Of a DNA stretch of 64,000 nucleotides, positions 46,950 through 59,221 are shown piece after piece. The notes below the pieces were generated by a model. It worked only from the letters and a program-made list of their open reading frames with translations, made no database searches and had not been told where the DNA came from. Both the position numbers and the translations under genes were made by a program. This DNA is from Jacaranda mimosifolia (taxonomy: Eukaryota; Streptophyta; Magnoliopsida; Lamiales; Bignoniaceae): assembly GCA_018894105.1 (NCBI GenBank), contig CM032131.1, forward strand, positions 9,202,501 to 9,266,500, read 5' to 3'. Each line of letters begins with the position of its first letter. Position 1 is the stretch's first letter.

Positions 46950-49900
46950 ATTTTGTATTGTACTCCAAATCAGAAAAATAAAACCAGCATCAATTGTTAA
47001 AGCAATATAACAAGAAGTAAAATTGTTAAATTAAATGATATTTAAAATGTATAAAATTGATGCTGGAAAGCAGAAAAATAATACCTCATCTAGAAAGCTA
47101 ATACTTCATCTATACGGATACATACCGGATAACATGAATAAAATTCTCTATCTTAAAAAATTAGTGCTGCAACATAGTGTTTTCATACTCTCTTGTCATA
47201 AATTATTGGAGAAAGCAACATATAAAAGCATCTAAAATGATGAAATTATTTTTTCTTCAAGTAATAGTGTGGATACGCACACGTTCAAGTGGTTGTGCCA
47301 ATATAACAAGATTTGAAATTGTTAAACTAAACAATATCTAAAATTTATAAAATTAATACTGCATAACAAAGAGATAATATCTCATTTCAGCAAGATAATA
47401 CTTCAATTTGTGAAGATAAATATTCGACTGTAGAAATATAATACCTTATCTTCAGCATCTTGTACTACATTATACAAATACTAATTTGTGTATGATCTAA
47501 TTCGGCTTAATTGATTTGGTAAATTAACATATAAGACCATCCAAAAATAATAAAATCATTTTTTTTTCAAGTAATAGTAGGGATACACCTATGTTCAAAT
47601 GGTTCAGAATACAACTACTAGTATAAAACACTATTATAAGTGGTGAAATAATTAATTCGAATATCAATGTTGTAGGAAAAAATAGGGTTTCGTGCTTGCA
47701 CCAATATAACAAAGTTTTTTAGAATTGTTAAATTGAACGATATCTAAAATTTGTAAAATTGATACTACATAAAAGAAATATAATATCTCAGCAATATATT
47801 ACTTTATTTTTGTAGATACATACTTGATGACGAAAAATTAATACCTTATTAAAAGCATCTAGTACTACAACATAGTATTTTTGCACTCACTTGTCATATG
47901 ACCTAATTTTCCTCAATTTATTGTTGAGAAAAAACATATAAGACCATCTAAAATAATGAGATCATATTTTCTTCAAGTAATGGTGGAATACGCAAGTGCT
48001 GAAATAATTAGTAAGACAATTACTTGCATCCAACCACTTATGCTTTACATTAGACAAGTAAGGCATCACTCTTGGTGGTAAATGTAACATTTTGTTATCA
48101 ATGTTTAAAAATAATGTCTCATGACTATATTAATCCCAAAACTACGAAATCATGCTTTGACAGTCAGACAACTTAAATAATTAAATTAATATAATTTTAA
48201 ATGTATCAATAACAATACCACATTTTAGGAAAGTAATACCTTATTTTTAAAAGTTACTACTTCATTATATAAATCTAGTACCTTTATGGTAGTATCTAGT
48301 ACTGCAATAGAGTGTTTTTATACTCACTTATTGTATAGTCTAATTTTTCTCAATTTAATGGTGAAAATAACATGTAAGGTCATCTAAAATAATGAAATCA
48401 AGTTTTCTTCAAGTAATAGCCATGATAGCACGTGTTTAAATGATTGGAAAAATAACTACCCTTGTCCAATCACTTATATTCTAGTTCGTACTAGTATAAA
48501 GCATTGATGTATGTGGTAAATATATCATTTCGACATCACTATCAAAAAGCAAGCAATGTCTCATGACTATATCAATCCTAGGACTAAGAAATCATGATTT
48601 GATAAGTATACAATGACTTAAATAATTAAATTCAACTTAATTTCTTCTGTATTAAAATAATACCATTTTTGTCAAATTTAGTATTTGACTCTAGATATAT
48701 TATACTAAATTTTCATAATCTAGTATGTATTCGAAGTGTTTTTATGCCTGTTTTTCCTTTGGCCACATTTACTTCAATTTGATGAGTGAAACAACATATA
48801 AAATTATCTAATACAATAAAATTATGTTTTCTTCAAATAATGATCGTCGTAGCACGTGTTCAAATCATGGGAAAGACAACTACCTACATACAACTACAAG
48901 CATTGATGTATGTGGTAAGTATATCATTTTGTCATCATCATCAAAAAGCAAGCAATGTCTCATGACTACATCAATTGTAGGACTAAGAAATAATGGTTTG
49001 ATAATCATATAATGACATAGATAACTAAACTCAACTTAATTCTTATGTATTAAGAATGTTACCGTATATTGAGAAAATAATACCATTTTTTTCAATTTTA
49101 GTACTTGATTCTAGAAATGTTATACTAGATTTTCCCAATTTTGGTATATCTTCAGAGTGCTTTTATACTCGATTTTTTCACCAAATTTACCTAAATTTGA
49201 TATGTGAAACAACATATAAAGGCCGTCTAATACAATAAAATCATATTTTCTTCAAGTAATGATTGTGATAACATGTGTCCAAATGGTTCAGAAGATAATT
49301 GCCTACATCCAACCACTTATATTCTCATTCATACTAGTATAAATGGATTGATGTATCTGGTAAATGTATCATTTCGACATCACCATCAAAAGCAAATAAT
49401 GCTCATGACTATATCAATTGTAGGACTAAGAAACCATGATTTGATCATCAAACAATGACTTAAATAATTAAATTCAACTTACTTTTTTATGTATTAAGAA
49501 TGACGCAGTATACTGAGAAAATAATACCATTTTTTTTTCAATTTCAATATTTGATTTTGGGTATATTATAATTGATTTTCATAATCTAATACATCTTGAA
49601 GGTGTTTTTGTACTCATTTTTCTTCTAGCTGAATTTACCTTAATTTTATTGGTGAAACAACATATAAGATCATCTAATATAATAAAATTATGTTTTCTTT
49701 AAGTAATGATCGTGATAGCACGTGTTCATCTGCTAAGGAAAACATTTACCCACATCCAACCACTTATGTTTTTATTCATATTAGTATAAAGCATTATAAA
49801 TGTATCACTTCAACATTAGCATCAGAAAGCAAGTAACGTCTAATGACTATATCAGTTGTAGAACTAAGAATTCATGGTTTGATAGTCAAACAATGACTTA

Positions 49901-50520
49901 AATAACAAAATTCAACTTAATTTCTAATAAATAGAGTGATAATGTATACTGAGAAATGTAGTATGTGATTTTGGATTATGGACATATTATATGTGATTTT
50001 GTATAATGTAGTATGTTTTTTGAGTACTTTTTGTACTATTTTTTCTTTGGTCAAATTTACCTTAATTTTATTGGTGAAACAATATATAAAACCATCTAAT
50101 ACTACAAAATCATATTTTCTTTAAGTAATAATCATCATAGCACGTGTTTAAATAGTTGAGAAGACAACTACCCGCATCAAATCACTTATGTTCTCATTTT
50201 TACTAGTATAAACCATCAATGTATGCAACATTTTGATATCATCATCAAAAAGCAGGCAATGCTTCATGACTATATTAATTGTAGGACTAAGAAATCATGA
50301 TTTCATCATCAAACATTATATAAATAATTAAATTTAACTTAATTTCTAATGTATTAAGAATAGTAATGAATATTGAAAAAATAATATTATTTTTTCTATT
50401 CTAGTACATGATTTCGGATATGTTATACGTAATTTTCATAATCTAATACGTCTTTGGAGAATTTTTTTACTAGTTTTTTCTTTGATTGAATTTACCTTGT
50501 TAGTGTTGCATTAGAAATTC
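46950..50520. repeat. Tandem array of ~400-445-bp units, about eight copies
   Basis: A block containing 'catgactatatcaattgtaggactaagaaatcatg' recurs at 48120, 48562, 48961, 49403, 49842 and 50264, and 'ttcttcaagtaat' recurs with the same step from about 47253. Units are 400-445 bp and moderately diverged, with the earliest ones (46950-48000) most altered. Several units carry AGCACGTGTT (for example near 48429, 48854, 49718, 50139). No frame is conserved between units, so it looks like a satellite-like array rather than a gene. Confidence 0.85.
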
Positions 50521-50640
50521 TTAGTATCGATATGGATATATGAATACAATATATGCTTTGAAAAATATTAATATGTTAATAATTTATAATACATATATTA
50601 GTTTCAATATTCATATCCATATCAATTTTCATTTGAATTT
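50521..50640. repeat. imperfect inverted repeat
   Basis: ATCGATATGGATATATGAAT and, inverted, TTGATATGGATATGAATATT face each other about 75 bp apart. It may be a small MITE relic or simply AT-rich palindromic sequence. Confidence 0.35.
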
Positions 50641-52416
50641 TTTTTCTAATTAGTATATATGACGATCACCCATATAATCCAAATAATAAACTTCCACATC
50701 ATCCAAATAACTTTATAAATTAGAAATATCACCCATCATTATCAAAGAATTCAATACAAATAATCAATTATCCAAATAATAATTATTCAAACATCATTAG
50801 TCAGTATAGAATGGAGCAAACTATGCCTATGAGTCAGAATGGTTGTCCTCTTCAAATTCTACCTCAATTAGGACCATATTTTTTTCATTTTTATCTACAA
50901 AATATAGAATATACAATCAATATGTGCATAATTAATAATATAATATATATAAGTAAAAAAAAAATCAAGTGCAACTTATAACATGAATCTTTGCTCTTTC
51001 TGATTGTGTGGTGCTGGGAGTATGTTACATCCTTTGAACATACCTTTAATAGAGGAAGAGGTGGTGTAAGTCTGTCAATCTTAGCCAATGTTTCTACAGA
51101 CAAGACCATACATTATTACATAAATTCATGGCATTGCATGTTGGTATAAAAATACTAATTAAAGTTTAATATTCAAGTACCAAACTTATGTGCATGCAAT
51201 ACTACATTTACGCAATTGTGAATCAAGGACAAAAACTGACAAAACATCAGTTACAAACTTCAAGCATTCATTAATTGACATAAGACTAAAATTATTTCAC
51301 AAATAAATTCAATGTTTAATCATACTTTAAGCTATTTCATAGTAACTAAATCAGATAAGCGTTGAAGTAACAACAAGTATTAAACATACTTGTATGTAAT
51401 ACTAAACAAGATTCTTGTAGTAAAAGTACAAAACTATTGAGTTACAATTTTGGTACCGGAATAACTTAAACGCTATACTTAAACTGAGGTTTTGGTATTG
51501 CAACCATAACTTAAAATAATGAAAGTTCAAATTTTGGTGTCATATTTATTTATAAACAATACTAAACATTGTTAATGCTAAATTGTTTGAATGAATAATA
51601 AAAATGATTTACCCATTCATACATAGTATTCCTAAAATTTAGTTTCAAAACAACTAATGTTAGTGATACTTTAAATCAGATATATAATTACTAAAGTCAT
51701 ATATTTAACAATTGGACCAAAATATTTATAACAAATGAAGAACAAAGATTTGTTCAATAATGTGAAAATTTAAATTATGATTCTTTTTAAAATCTGAATA
51801 TGGGTGAAATCGAGTATATGATAATTGAATTCTATACACAATAAACAAAACCAAGAATACATTAACTAAACAAGTGTAGAAAAACAAAATAAATTAAGGA
51901 AAATTCTTCGAAATTTCAACATGAAATAATAGTAGTGTAATTTTTTTTTTTAACAAAAAAGAATTACCTTTTAACTTCTGGTTGGCAAAAATGAAAGCTT
52001 TCTTCCTTGGCAACACAAAAATGATGGTTGGTGAATTAGAGAGAGAGCAACATGCAATGGGTTGGAAAAGATAGCAACCCAGAGGTAGTTACAAGAGAGA
52101 AAATAGAGTAAAAGAAGCAGAGGTTAGTTGCAGAATTGGAGGAAAAATGACGAAGAGAAAATGTGAAAATGAGAATGAAATGAGGAGACATGTGCTAGAA
52201 AGGTTTTTTGTAGTTTCAAATTAAAGCTAGGGGTATTTTGGTATTTTTTGCACGACTGGGGAGTGAATCCAAATTTACATTTTGGATTGGGGAGTGCAAA
52301 CTAAACTAATTCAAATGGGGAATAAACTCAAAAGTAAAATTTGATTTCGATACTTATTTTTAATTTACTGAATAAAGTCATCTCTTTTATATATTTCTTA
52401 GTTGTTGCCTTTTTGG
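50641..52416. other. AT-rich spacer, no gene recognised
   Basis: The stretch 52010-52230 is purine-rich (GAGAGAGAG, GAGGAAAAATGACG) and could be a decayed transcript leader on the minus strand. No domain or convincing exon was found. The frame at 50891-51109 is hydrophobic at its end only by AT bias. Confidence 0.4.
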
Positions 52417-53180
52417 GTATATTATATTTTTGGTCTCATAAATTAGGCCTCTTCGAAATTTGATCCCATTCTTTATTATTTTTGCATATTACATCCAATA
52501 TGTGACTTCTTTTTTTTAATTTAACAACTGAAGAGGGCTTCTATCAAAAAGTTAACGAAGCTATTCACGTGGCCGTTAATTTGGCATTTTTCGATACCAT
52601 AAGTTTGGCTTGTTTGCATTTTTATCCCAGCAAAGTGAAGAATCATCAACAAAAAAGCCACTAGCAGATACAACAATATAGTCTGCCTCTTTTGAAGTTT
52701 TAACTACTTTTCCTCTATTGCATTCAACATCATAAGTAACCTAAGTGTCATTTATCTTGTTCTTTCACACATCGAAGGAAATTTTCAAATAGAGAAACCA
52801 CATTTATTATTTATGAAAGCACAGTCATACAACTTTCTATTTGAACTTTCACATGTCCATGAGGTTTTCAATCAAACTAATGTGCCATAGTAATAAATGA
52901 TACATTCGCTTGTAGCCATTTGTTGTCCCTCTTCTGTAAAAATCTATTGAAACTCATGTTGGGACCAAAATCCAAAACGGACCTAATTTGTGAGACTAAA
53001 AAGACCCAACTTAACGGCCACGTGAGTGACACGTGAATTATTATGTTCTGGATGCAAGCCCTTTTCAACCCTTAAATTACAAAATAAGAGCACTTGTTGG
53101 ATGCAAAGTGCGGAACCAATGAAAAATAGGAGCAAAATCCAAATGGGCCTAGTTTATGACACCAAAAATGCAATTTATCC
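52417..53180. mobile_element. Short inverted-repeat (Mutator-like) element carrying a gene fragment
   Basis: The left start GGGTATATTATATTTTTGG and the inverted right end GGATAAATTGCATTTTTGG begin related inverted repeats. Both arms share 'TCATAAA(T/C)TAGGCC' and 'CACGTGGCCGTTAA(T/G)TTGG'. No clean target duplication was found, so the edges are tentative. Inside lies a decayed GRF-type zinc-finger sequence on the minus strand. Confidence 0.6.
52785..52919 (-). pseudogene. GRF-type zinc-finger fragment, broken
   Basis: The minus strand from an ATG (52917-52919) reads MATSECIIYYYG, a few residues and a TGA stop at codon 16, then LKTSWTCESSNRKLYDCAFI and KCGFSI before another stop. The spacing C-x-Y-G, TSWT, NRKLYDC and CGF follows the plant GRF zinc finger (C-x-C-G, TSWT, NPGRRFYGC, CGFF). 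One metal-binding Cys is replaced by Tyr. Only one exon-sized piece is present. A further open stretch of about 40 codons at about 52625-52740 is not recognised. Likely a captured host fragment. Confidence 0.55.
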
Positions 53181-54346
53181 TCATATTTTCAATTAAAATT
53201 TCCAATGACACGTTAGATTCAATACGTGATACTAGTTATGAAAATGATGTATATCTTTTATTTTTGTAGCTTTCTTTTAAGTTCAAGAGCCAATTATGCA
53301 ATATCAAATGTAGGGAAATTACTATTTTCGTCCCAAAGTTTAACTGTGAGTACATTGTTGGTTTTAAACTTATACCACTCAACAATTTTAGTCCAAAATT
53401 TTTAACTTTTCAACACTTCTAGTCTTGCGCTGTTAATTGACAAGAAAGCCCACACTTTTCGTTAAATATTAGTATACATAATTGTTTTGATTAATTATAT
53501 AAAACCCTCTAAGATTTGACTCATTTACAAATAAACCTAGAAAGCTTATACTAATTCCTAATATTTCGATCTGTTTAATATTTTTGAAAAATGTTATCCC
53601 TCAATTAATAAATTTGGTAACGTCATTCAAAATTTTATATGAAAATCCAAAAATGTCCACAGATAATTGTTTTGATTATTTTTTAGAGAAAAATGCCCAT
53701 AACCTATATGTAATATTTTTCATACCATGGGGTATAATTTTAACATTTTTTAAATTATTCATAATAAATATAAGTATATTTTATTATTAATAAAATTTAT
53801 TAAATATTGAATAATCTTTAAATTCAAGTTGAATTAAAAAATAAAATTTCAAATAATAAACATATCTTAAGTAATTTAATCAAATGTAATTAAACATATC
53901 GATTCATTAAATAATAAAATAAATAAAAATTTTAAAAAATCATAATTAAATTCATCTCTTAGATAATATAATTTTATAATTTAAAATTACATACTCGATA
54001 ATATTAAAATAATAAATGTATCTAAAATAATTTAGTTAGATTAAGTTGAATTTACTTATCAAACAAGAAATAAATAAGTAAATTTAAAAAATAAAATAAA
54101 AATAAAAATGGATCATATTAAAACATAATTTTATAATTTATGATTCCATATTTTATAATTTTAAAGTAATAAAAATATCTAAAATAATACAGTTAAATAT
54201 AATTAATTTTATTTATTAAATAAATAAAAAAATTAAAAATAAAAATAAAATCTTAAATTGTCATCCTAACAATATAATTTAATTTTAAATAAGTATTTTA
54301 ATAATTACAATTATGTTCATATAAATTTATTATTATTTTGGACAAT

Positions 54347-56079
54347 CACTACCAAAAAATTGAGCTTTAGTGACCGAATTTTAGTGACCGATTGATCAGT
54401 CACTAATTAGTGACCGATTGGTAACCGATTAATGACCGATTAGTGATCAATTTAAATATAATATTTTTAAAAAATTAGTGACGGATTAGTGACTGATCAG
54501 TGACCGAAAAAAAGCAGTCACAAAATCGGTCACTAATTAGTGACCGAACTCTTTTTTCGGTCACTAATTCGGTCACTAATTAGTGACCGAATTAAGAGTT
54601 CGGTCACTAATTGATCACCATGTTTTTCAATTAATAAACGGTCACAAATATTAAATTTTATTTTTTGTATAGTCATGTAATATGAAAGCATAAAATTTAT
54701 GTAACACTTATATAAGTAATAAAATATTGTGTTTGCTATTAACATATATATATTTGATAATAATATATATGTATATATAAAAAATATAAATATATACATA
54801 CATATACAAATATATAACCACTAAATATTTCTATATAATATCCATATAATTGAACATTAATTTACTAATATATATATATATATATATAGATACACAAAGA
54901 AATAAACAAGAATGATATTCTTATACAAAGAAAAAAATGAGAATTAATTAATATATACACATCAATAATATATATACATGTATTATGAGTAAATAAATAC
55001 TTATAATATAATTAATAATAATATATATTAATTCGTATGTATAAGCATATATATGTATTATCATATATATGTGTAATCTATGTATTACTATAAATAGTAA
55101 TAAATATTAGTATTTATTATAAACTATTTATTATACAAAAAAGAAAAAAACTATTTATTACTATACATATTAGTATGTATATACTATTTTTAATATGTTA
55201 ATAATATATTATGATAAAATATACCTAAAATTTTAAAGTAATAGTTATCAATAAATATTTATAATATAATTAATAATATTATATATTAATTTGTATGTAT
55301 AAGTATATATACATATACCATATATATGTGTAAAACTATTTACTACTATAAATAGTAATAAATATTAGTATTTATTATATATAAAAAATCTATTTATCAC
55401 TATGCATATTAGTATATATGTATATACTATTTTAAATATGTTTATAATATATTATGATAAAATATACCTATAATTTAAAAGTAATAGTTATAAATAAAAA
55501 TACAGTGCGTTATTATATTGAATAAATATTACACAAATATTAAATGAATAATTGCTATTTTTGTTCAATTTTAAAATGAAAAATAATAGTAACTTATACA
55601 TAAGAATATTATAATTACTTTTTAATTTGTAAATATTATATATATTATATTATTAAGACAAATGTATGAAAATGTATGTGGTGTAGTGGTCAGTTACTCA
55701 TTTGAGCATAGCAAAAGTCTTGAGTTCGAATCCAGGAGGAAGCAAAGTTGAAGAGTAATACTTTTTTTATTCATTAAAATTAGTAACCGAAATATGCGGT
55801 CACTAATCGGTCACTGATCAGTGACTGAATTAGTGACCGCCTAGTAACATACACAATTCTTTTTAAATAATTAGTGACCGCCATTTCGGTCACTAATCGG
55901 TCACTGATTAGTGACCGATAAACGTCGGTCACTAATTAGTGACCGAATTAGTGACCGAGACAAATTAGTGACGAGGGTTTTAGTGACCGATCGGATCGGT
56001 CACTAAACCTGTTAGTGATCGATTTTTACATATTTAGTGACCGATTTTTCGGTCACTAATACCCTTTTTTTTTGTAGTG
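54347..56079. mobile_element. Small non-autonomous CACTA element with TTAGTGACCG subterminal repeats
   Basis: Ends are CACTACCAAAAAA and, inverted, CACTACAAAAAAAAAGGG; the target duplication AAT lies at 54344-54346 and 56080-56082. Both ends carry many direct and inverted copies of TTAGTGACCGA (54370-54620 and 55790-56065), expected transposase-binding repeats that can fold back. The middle is AT-rich and non-coding, with a duplicated TATA-rich block (54990-55240 and 55250-55490). Confidence 0.93.
55672..55745 (+). repeat. tRNA-like A/B-box sequence inside the small CACTA
   Basis: TGGTGTAGTGGT (55679-55690) and AGTTCGAATCC (55723-55733) resemble polymerase III A and B boxes with one or two mismatches at tRNA-like spacing. 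The flanks do not pair into an acceptor stem that I can see, so this is a SINE or tRNA relic rather than a tRNA gene. Confidence 0.4.
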
Positions 56080-56244
56080 AATTTAAATTAATAATTTAAA
56101 TCAAATAAAATAAGTAGAAATACAATTATTTTAAAAAATAATTTGATTAAATTTATAAAGTAGCTGTTAAAAAATAAATAAGCAAAAAAATTTTAAAAAA
56201 CGAAAAAAAAAAAAAAAAGAAAGAAAGAAAGAAAGAAAATCCCC

Positions 56245-56425
56245 TCCTCCCTTCCCCCGTCAGAACACCTCCCCATCCCCCGCACCAACCTGCTCCCTCC
56301 CCCAACCCTGCCAGATTTGGAGCCTGGCCACGGCGGGCCCCCGACCCACCAATCGTTGGCCATGGCCGGGCTCCTAGCCCGACGGCCGACCCAACCTGCA
56401 GCCGGCCTGATCAGATGGGGGATGG
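56245..56425. other. GC-rich core of MULE D
   Basis: C-rich left border (CCCCTCCTCCCTTCCCCCG), a middle with GGCCATGGCCGGGC and GCCGGCC motifs, and a G-rich right end (GGGGGATGGG). It is preceded by an (AAAG)n repeat at about 56215-56240. No gene is recognised. Confidence 0.6.
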
Positions 56426-56918
56426 GTGTTATTAATTATATATATATATATTTATAATTACATATGTATGTGTTCATTTATATATATATATATATAAACA
56501 ATATATATATTCATAATTACATATGTATGTGATCATTTATATATATATATATATATGCGTGTACATGTAAACATATGATATTTTAAATATATTTTTTATA
56601 AAGGTTAATATAATTTATTTTTTTAGCTTTTTTATTTTTTAAATTTTTTAATGAAGGTTAATGAGTATTTTATATGTTTCAGTATTTGTGGGTTTTTTTG
56701 TAAGTAAATAAAACCTTAGGGGTCTATCAATAATTATTTTTTTCTATTTTAATAGTTTCTGTCAATATTTAAAGAACATTGAGTACTGAGGACTAAAAAT
56801 GTTAAAACACTTAGGATATTTGGAATAAAAGTGTGTAGTGGCATAAATTTGAGATCAATATTTTTGTACACACAGTAAAATTTTTGAAACGAGAAAGGTA
56901 ATTTTCCCATCAAATGTA

Positions 56919-57989
56919 TGATGTCAAGAATTGATACGTTTGAATCATTTTGTTTTTTCACAAATCAATTTGAATGAGAGGATGTAATTAAATTTGGATA
57001 AGCTATTTAAAAAATTTAATAAATTTCTATTTCTTATAAGATATTTTTGAATTTAATTATATGATAGATCTATTTAAAAACAAATTCTAAGATTATGAAG
57101 TCTATAAATGTTAGTTAAAAAAATTATAATTGCTATTATTGGAATAAAATAATATTAAAATTTTCTAAGATCATAGTATCTTGTTTTAAAATTTTAGAAG
57201 CTTATATTTAAAAATTTTACCAAAGATTTTAAAACATATCATAAGTTGTTTTATCGAACTTATAAGCTTCTCAAATAATTTATAAAATTTGAGGACTTAT
57301 AAGTTAAAATGTCAAAAAGTGTCATAAGTTTTTTAAAAGAGGAACTTATAAGCTCTCAAATAAGATGTTTGCACTTTATAAACTCTTTTTTTAAAATAAT
57401 AAATTCTAAACTATTTTTATTAATTATATTAATTACAAAATTATCATTGTTAATGTTTTATATATAAGTTTCAAGATTTATTTTATTAAGACAACAATTA
57501 AGATATATCAACTTGTTTGTAAAATAATATGCAACATTTTATACATTCCAAAAATATGATATATATATATATATAATATTAGAGATCATAAAATCTTTTA
57601 AATAAGTTTATATATATATTATAAATTATGAAAAAATAAACCTTGAATTTAACTCACCCCAAAATATAGTTCAAAGATACCACTATAGATTGGACTGCCC
57701 AACACCAAGAATAGGTGGTTCTGGTACCATATCATGGTTTAACTCACTCCTAAAGCTAGCTTATGAGGTGAAGGACTGTCTAAAACTATATTTAAAAGAA
57801 AATCACTACACAAATACTTAACTGACATGGAAATCTAATACAAACATCCTCCAAGTCGCGACAAAATTTGAATATGGTATATATTCAAGCCAGTCGAGAA
57901 AATAGGTAATTATAAACTGGTTGGTTAACTGGTCCTGTCTTTGATTGATCTCCCTCAAAGAAACTTGAACAAGGAAAAGAAGAAAAAGC
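56919..57989. promoter_or_regulatory. upstream region of the right GLR gene
   Basis: AT-rich. A MITE-like stretch with CTTATAAG motifs lies at about 57000-57370, and a block at about 57655-57790 ('AACTCACCCC..GCTAGCTTATGAGGTGA') resembles a dispersed plant repeat. No core promoter can be chosen with confidence among the many TATA-like sites. The GLR start codon follows at 57990. Confidence 0.4.
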
Positions 57990-58305
57990 ATGAATAAGAT
58001 CCTCCAGTACTTCGTCTCGTTCTTGGGCTGCTGCTGCTTATTATTATTGTTGGTGGAATCGAAAACATCATCAATAAGTACTGAATTTGGATGTCCGAAT
58101 AAGCAGTACCAGCAAAATCCCACAACCAAAACATTAAGCAGTAATAATAATATTGTGGTTGTGATTGATCAGAGGTCTCGAGTGGGCAAAGAGCAGAGGG
58201 TAGCCATGGAATTGGCCGTCCAAGATTTTCAACGGTATTGTCTGGTCAACCTGCTTCTGCACATAAAAGATTCACATGGGAACTCAGCTCCTGCAGCTTC
58301 TGCTG
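57990..58305 (+). CDS. GLR: Glutamate receptor-like channel, exon 1
   Basis: This exon encodes the start of a plant GLR, a ligand-gated cation channel. A hydrophobic signal peptide (about residues 5-22, LQYFVSFLGCCCLLLLLV) is followed by a low-complexity spacer. Then comes the amino-terminal domain: VVVIDQRSRVGKEQRVAMEL, AVQDF and LLLHIKDSHGN, the conserved opening of the periplasmic-binding-like lobe. The exon ends after a single base of a split codon at 58305, with donor GTAAGT at 58306-58311. That split codon is completed by CA at 62887, giving ...ASA-AIDLLTHKQVDAIIG across the junction, which matches the family. The downstream in-frame reading to 58346 is intron. The gene is in tandem with the GLR whose end is at 4349-4801. 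Confidence 0.9.
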
Positions 58306-59221
58306 GTAAGTGCTACTTTATTTCAGACAGCAGCAGCCAGCAATAATTAATATGGAACCAAAAGTTTGTTTTTTAGTTATAACTGAATTTGGGAAACTTG
58401 TAAGAAAAAAAAGGTTGTTATATATCAATCGAATCATTAATAGCTAACCTTATTTTATCTCTTGCTGATTCCCAGGTAAAAAGTTTTTACTGTAAATCAA
58501 ATAATAATTAAATTGGTGAACACTGATACATGAGTTAAGGCAAATTAAACTTTAGAGAACCCAAAAGAGCAATAAAATAGTACTGTACTATCAAATGGCA
58601 TGGACTTGTTCCCAGGTGTTGGAAGGTTGTATATTTAAATCGAGCTGATATTTTCGAAATTCATCCTTTGATTTGTCTAATGGTGTTTTATATTGTTAAA
58701 AATTGACATATTTGAATTGATGAGTAGTAGGTTCCATAGTTAAAATCCATATCATCTGGAACTTGACTTCTATACTTGAATTGTATGTAATAATTTTTGT
58801 CATTTAACAATTAATCAGAATTTTCCTGATAATGAGAATTTAGTTTTTGACTTAACAAACTTCAGTTGCTCATCTTTTGCTCTCTCTTTAATCCATACTA
58901 TTCTTTTCTTTTCTTTTTTTTTTCCTTTAATAATGTTATTTATTTCCCACTTTCTTAGTGCGTGCTCGTATTTATTAGAGGCGACGACATGTATCTCTAC
59001 ATTAGTTCGATCCATATTAGAATCTTTGGAGCACCACACTTGTAATTTACAAGGTTCAGAATTCGTTCATATTCTTGTTATTATTATATCTCCTTGTCCA
59101 TCTCATTAATAGTTGTCTACTCTTCTTATTATAAATTCCACTGGTGGACCAAATTAAGAAAGCGACTAAATTTCGCATTGTACTGAGTGGAAATCCACAA
59201 TTAGAGAGAGAAAAAAGTTTA

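Larger units (their letters stand above)
53313..56908. mobile_element. MULE D: Mutator-like element interrupted by a CACTA element
   Basis: The left end GGGAAATTACTATTTTCGTCC and the inverted right end GGGAAAATTACCTTTCTCG, with more distant matching motifs, bound the element. The 10-bp direct repeat ATCAAATGTA (53303-53312, 56909-56918) flanks it. The left arm (53570-53720) resembles that of MULE C. The GC-rich core is at about 56245-56425. Removing the inner CACTA (54347-56079) leaves about 1.86 kb. No transposase. Confidence 0.85.

Noticed and set aside
50891..51109. 72-codon minus-strand frame with hydrophobic end
   Set aside because: Hydrophobic tail is from AT-rich codons; no domain or exon signals support it.
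58306..58346. Extension of GLR exon 1 to the stop at 58346
   Set aside because: A strong GTAAGT donor at 58306 and exact in-frame joining to 62887 show this part is intron.
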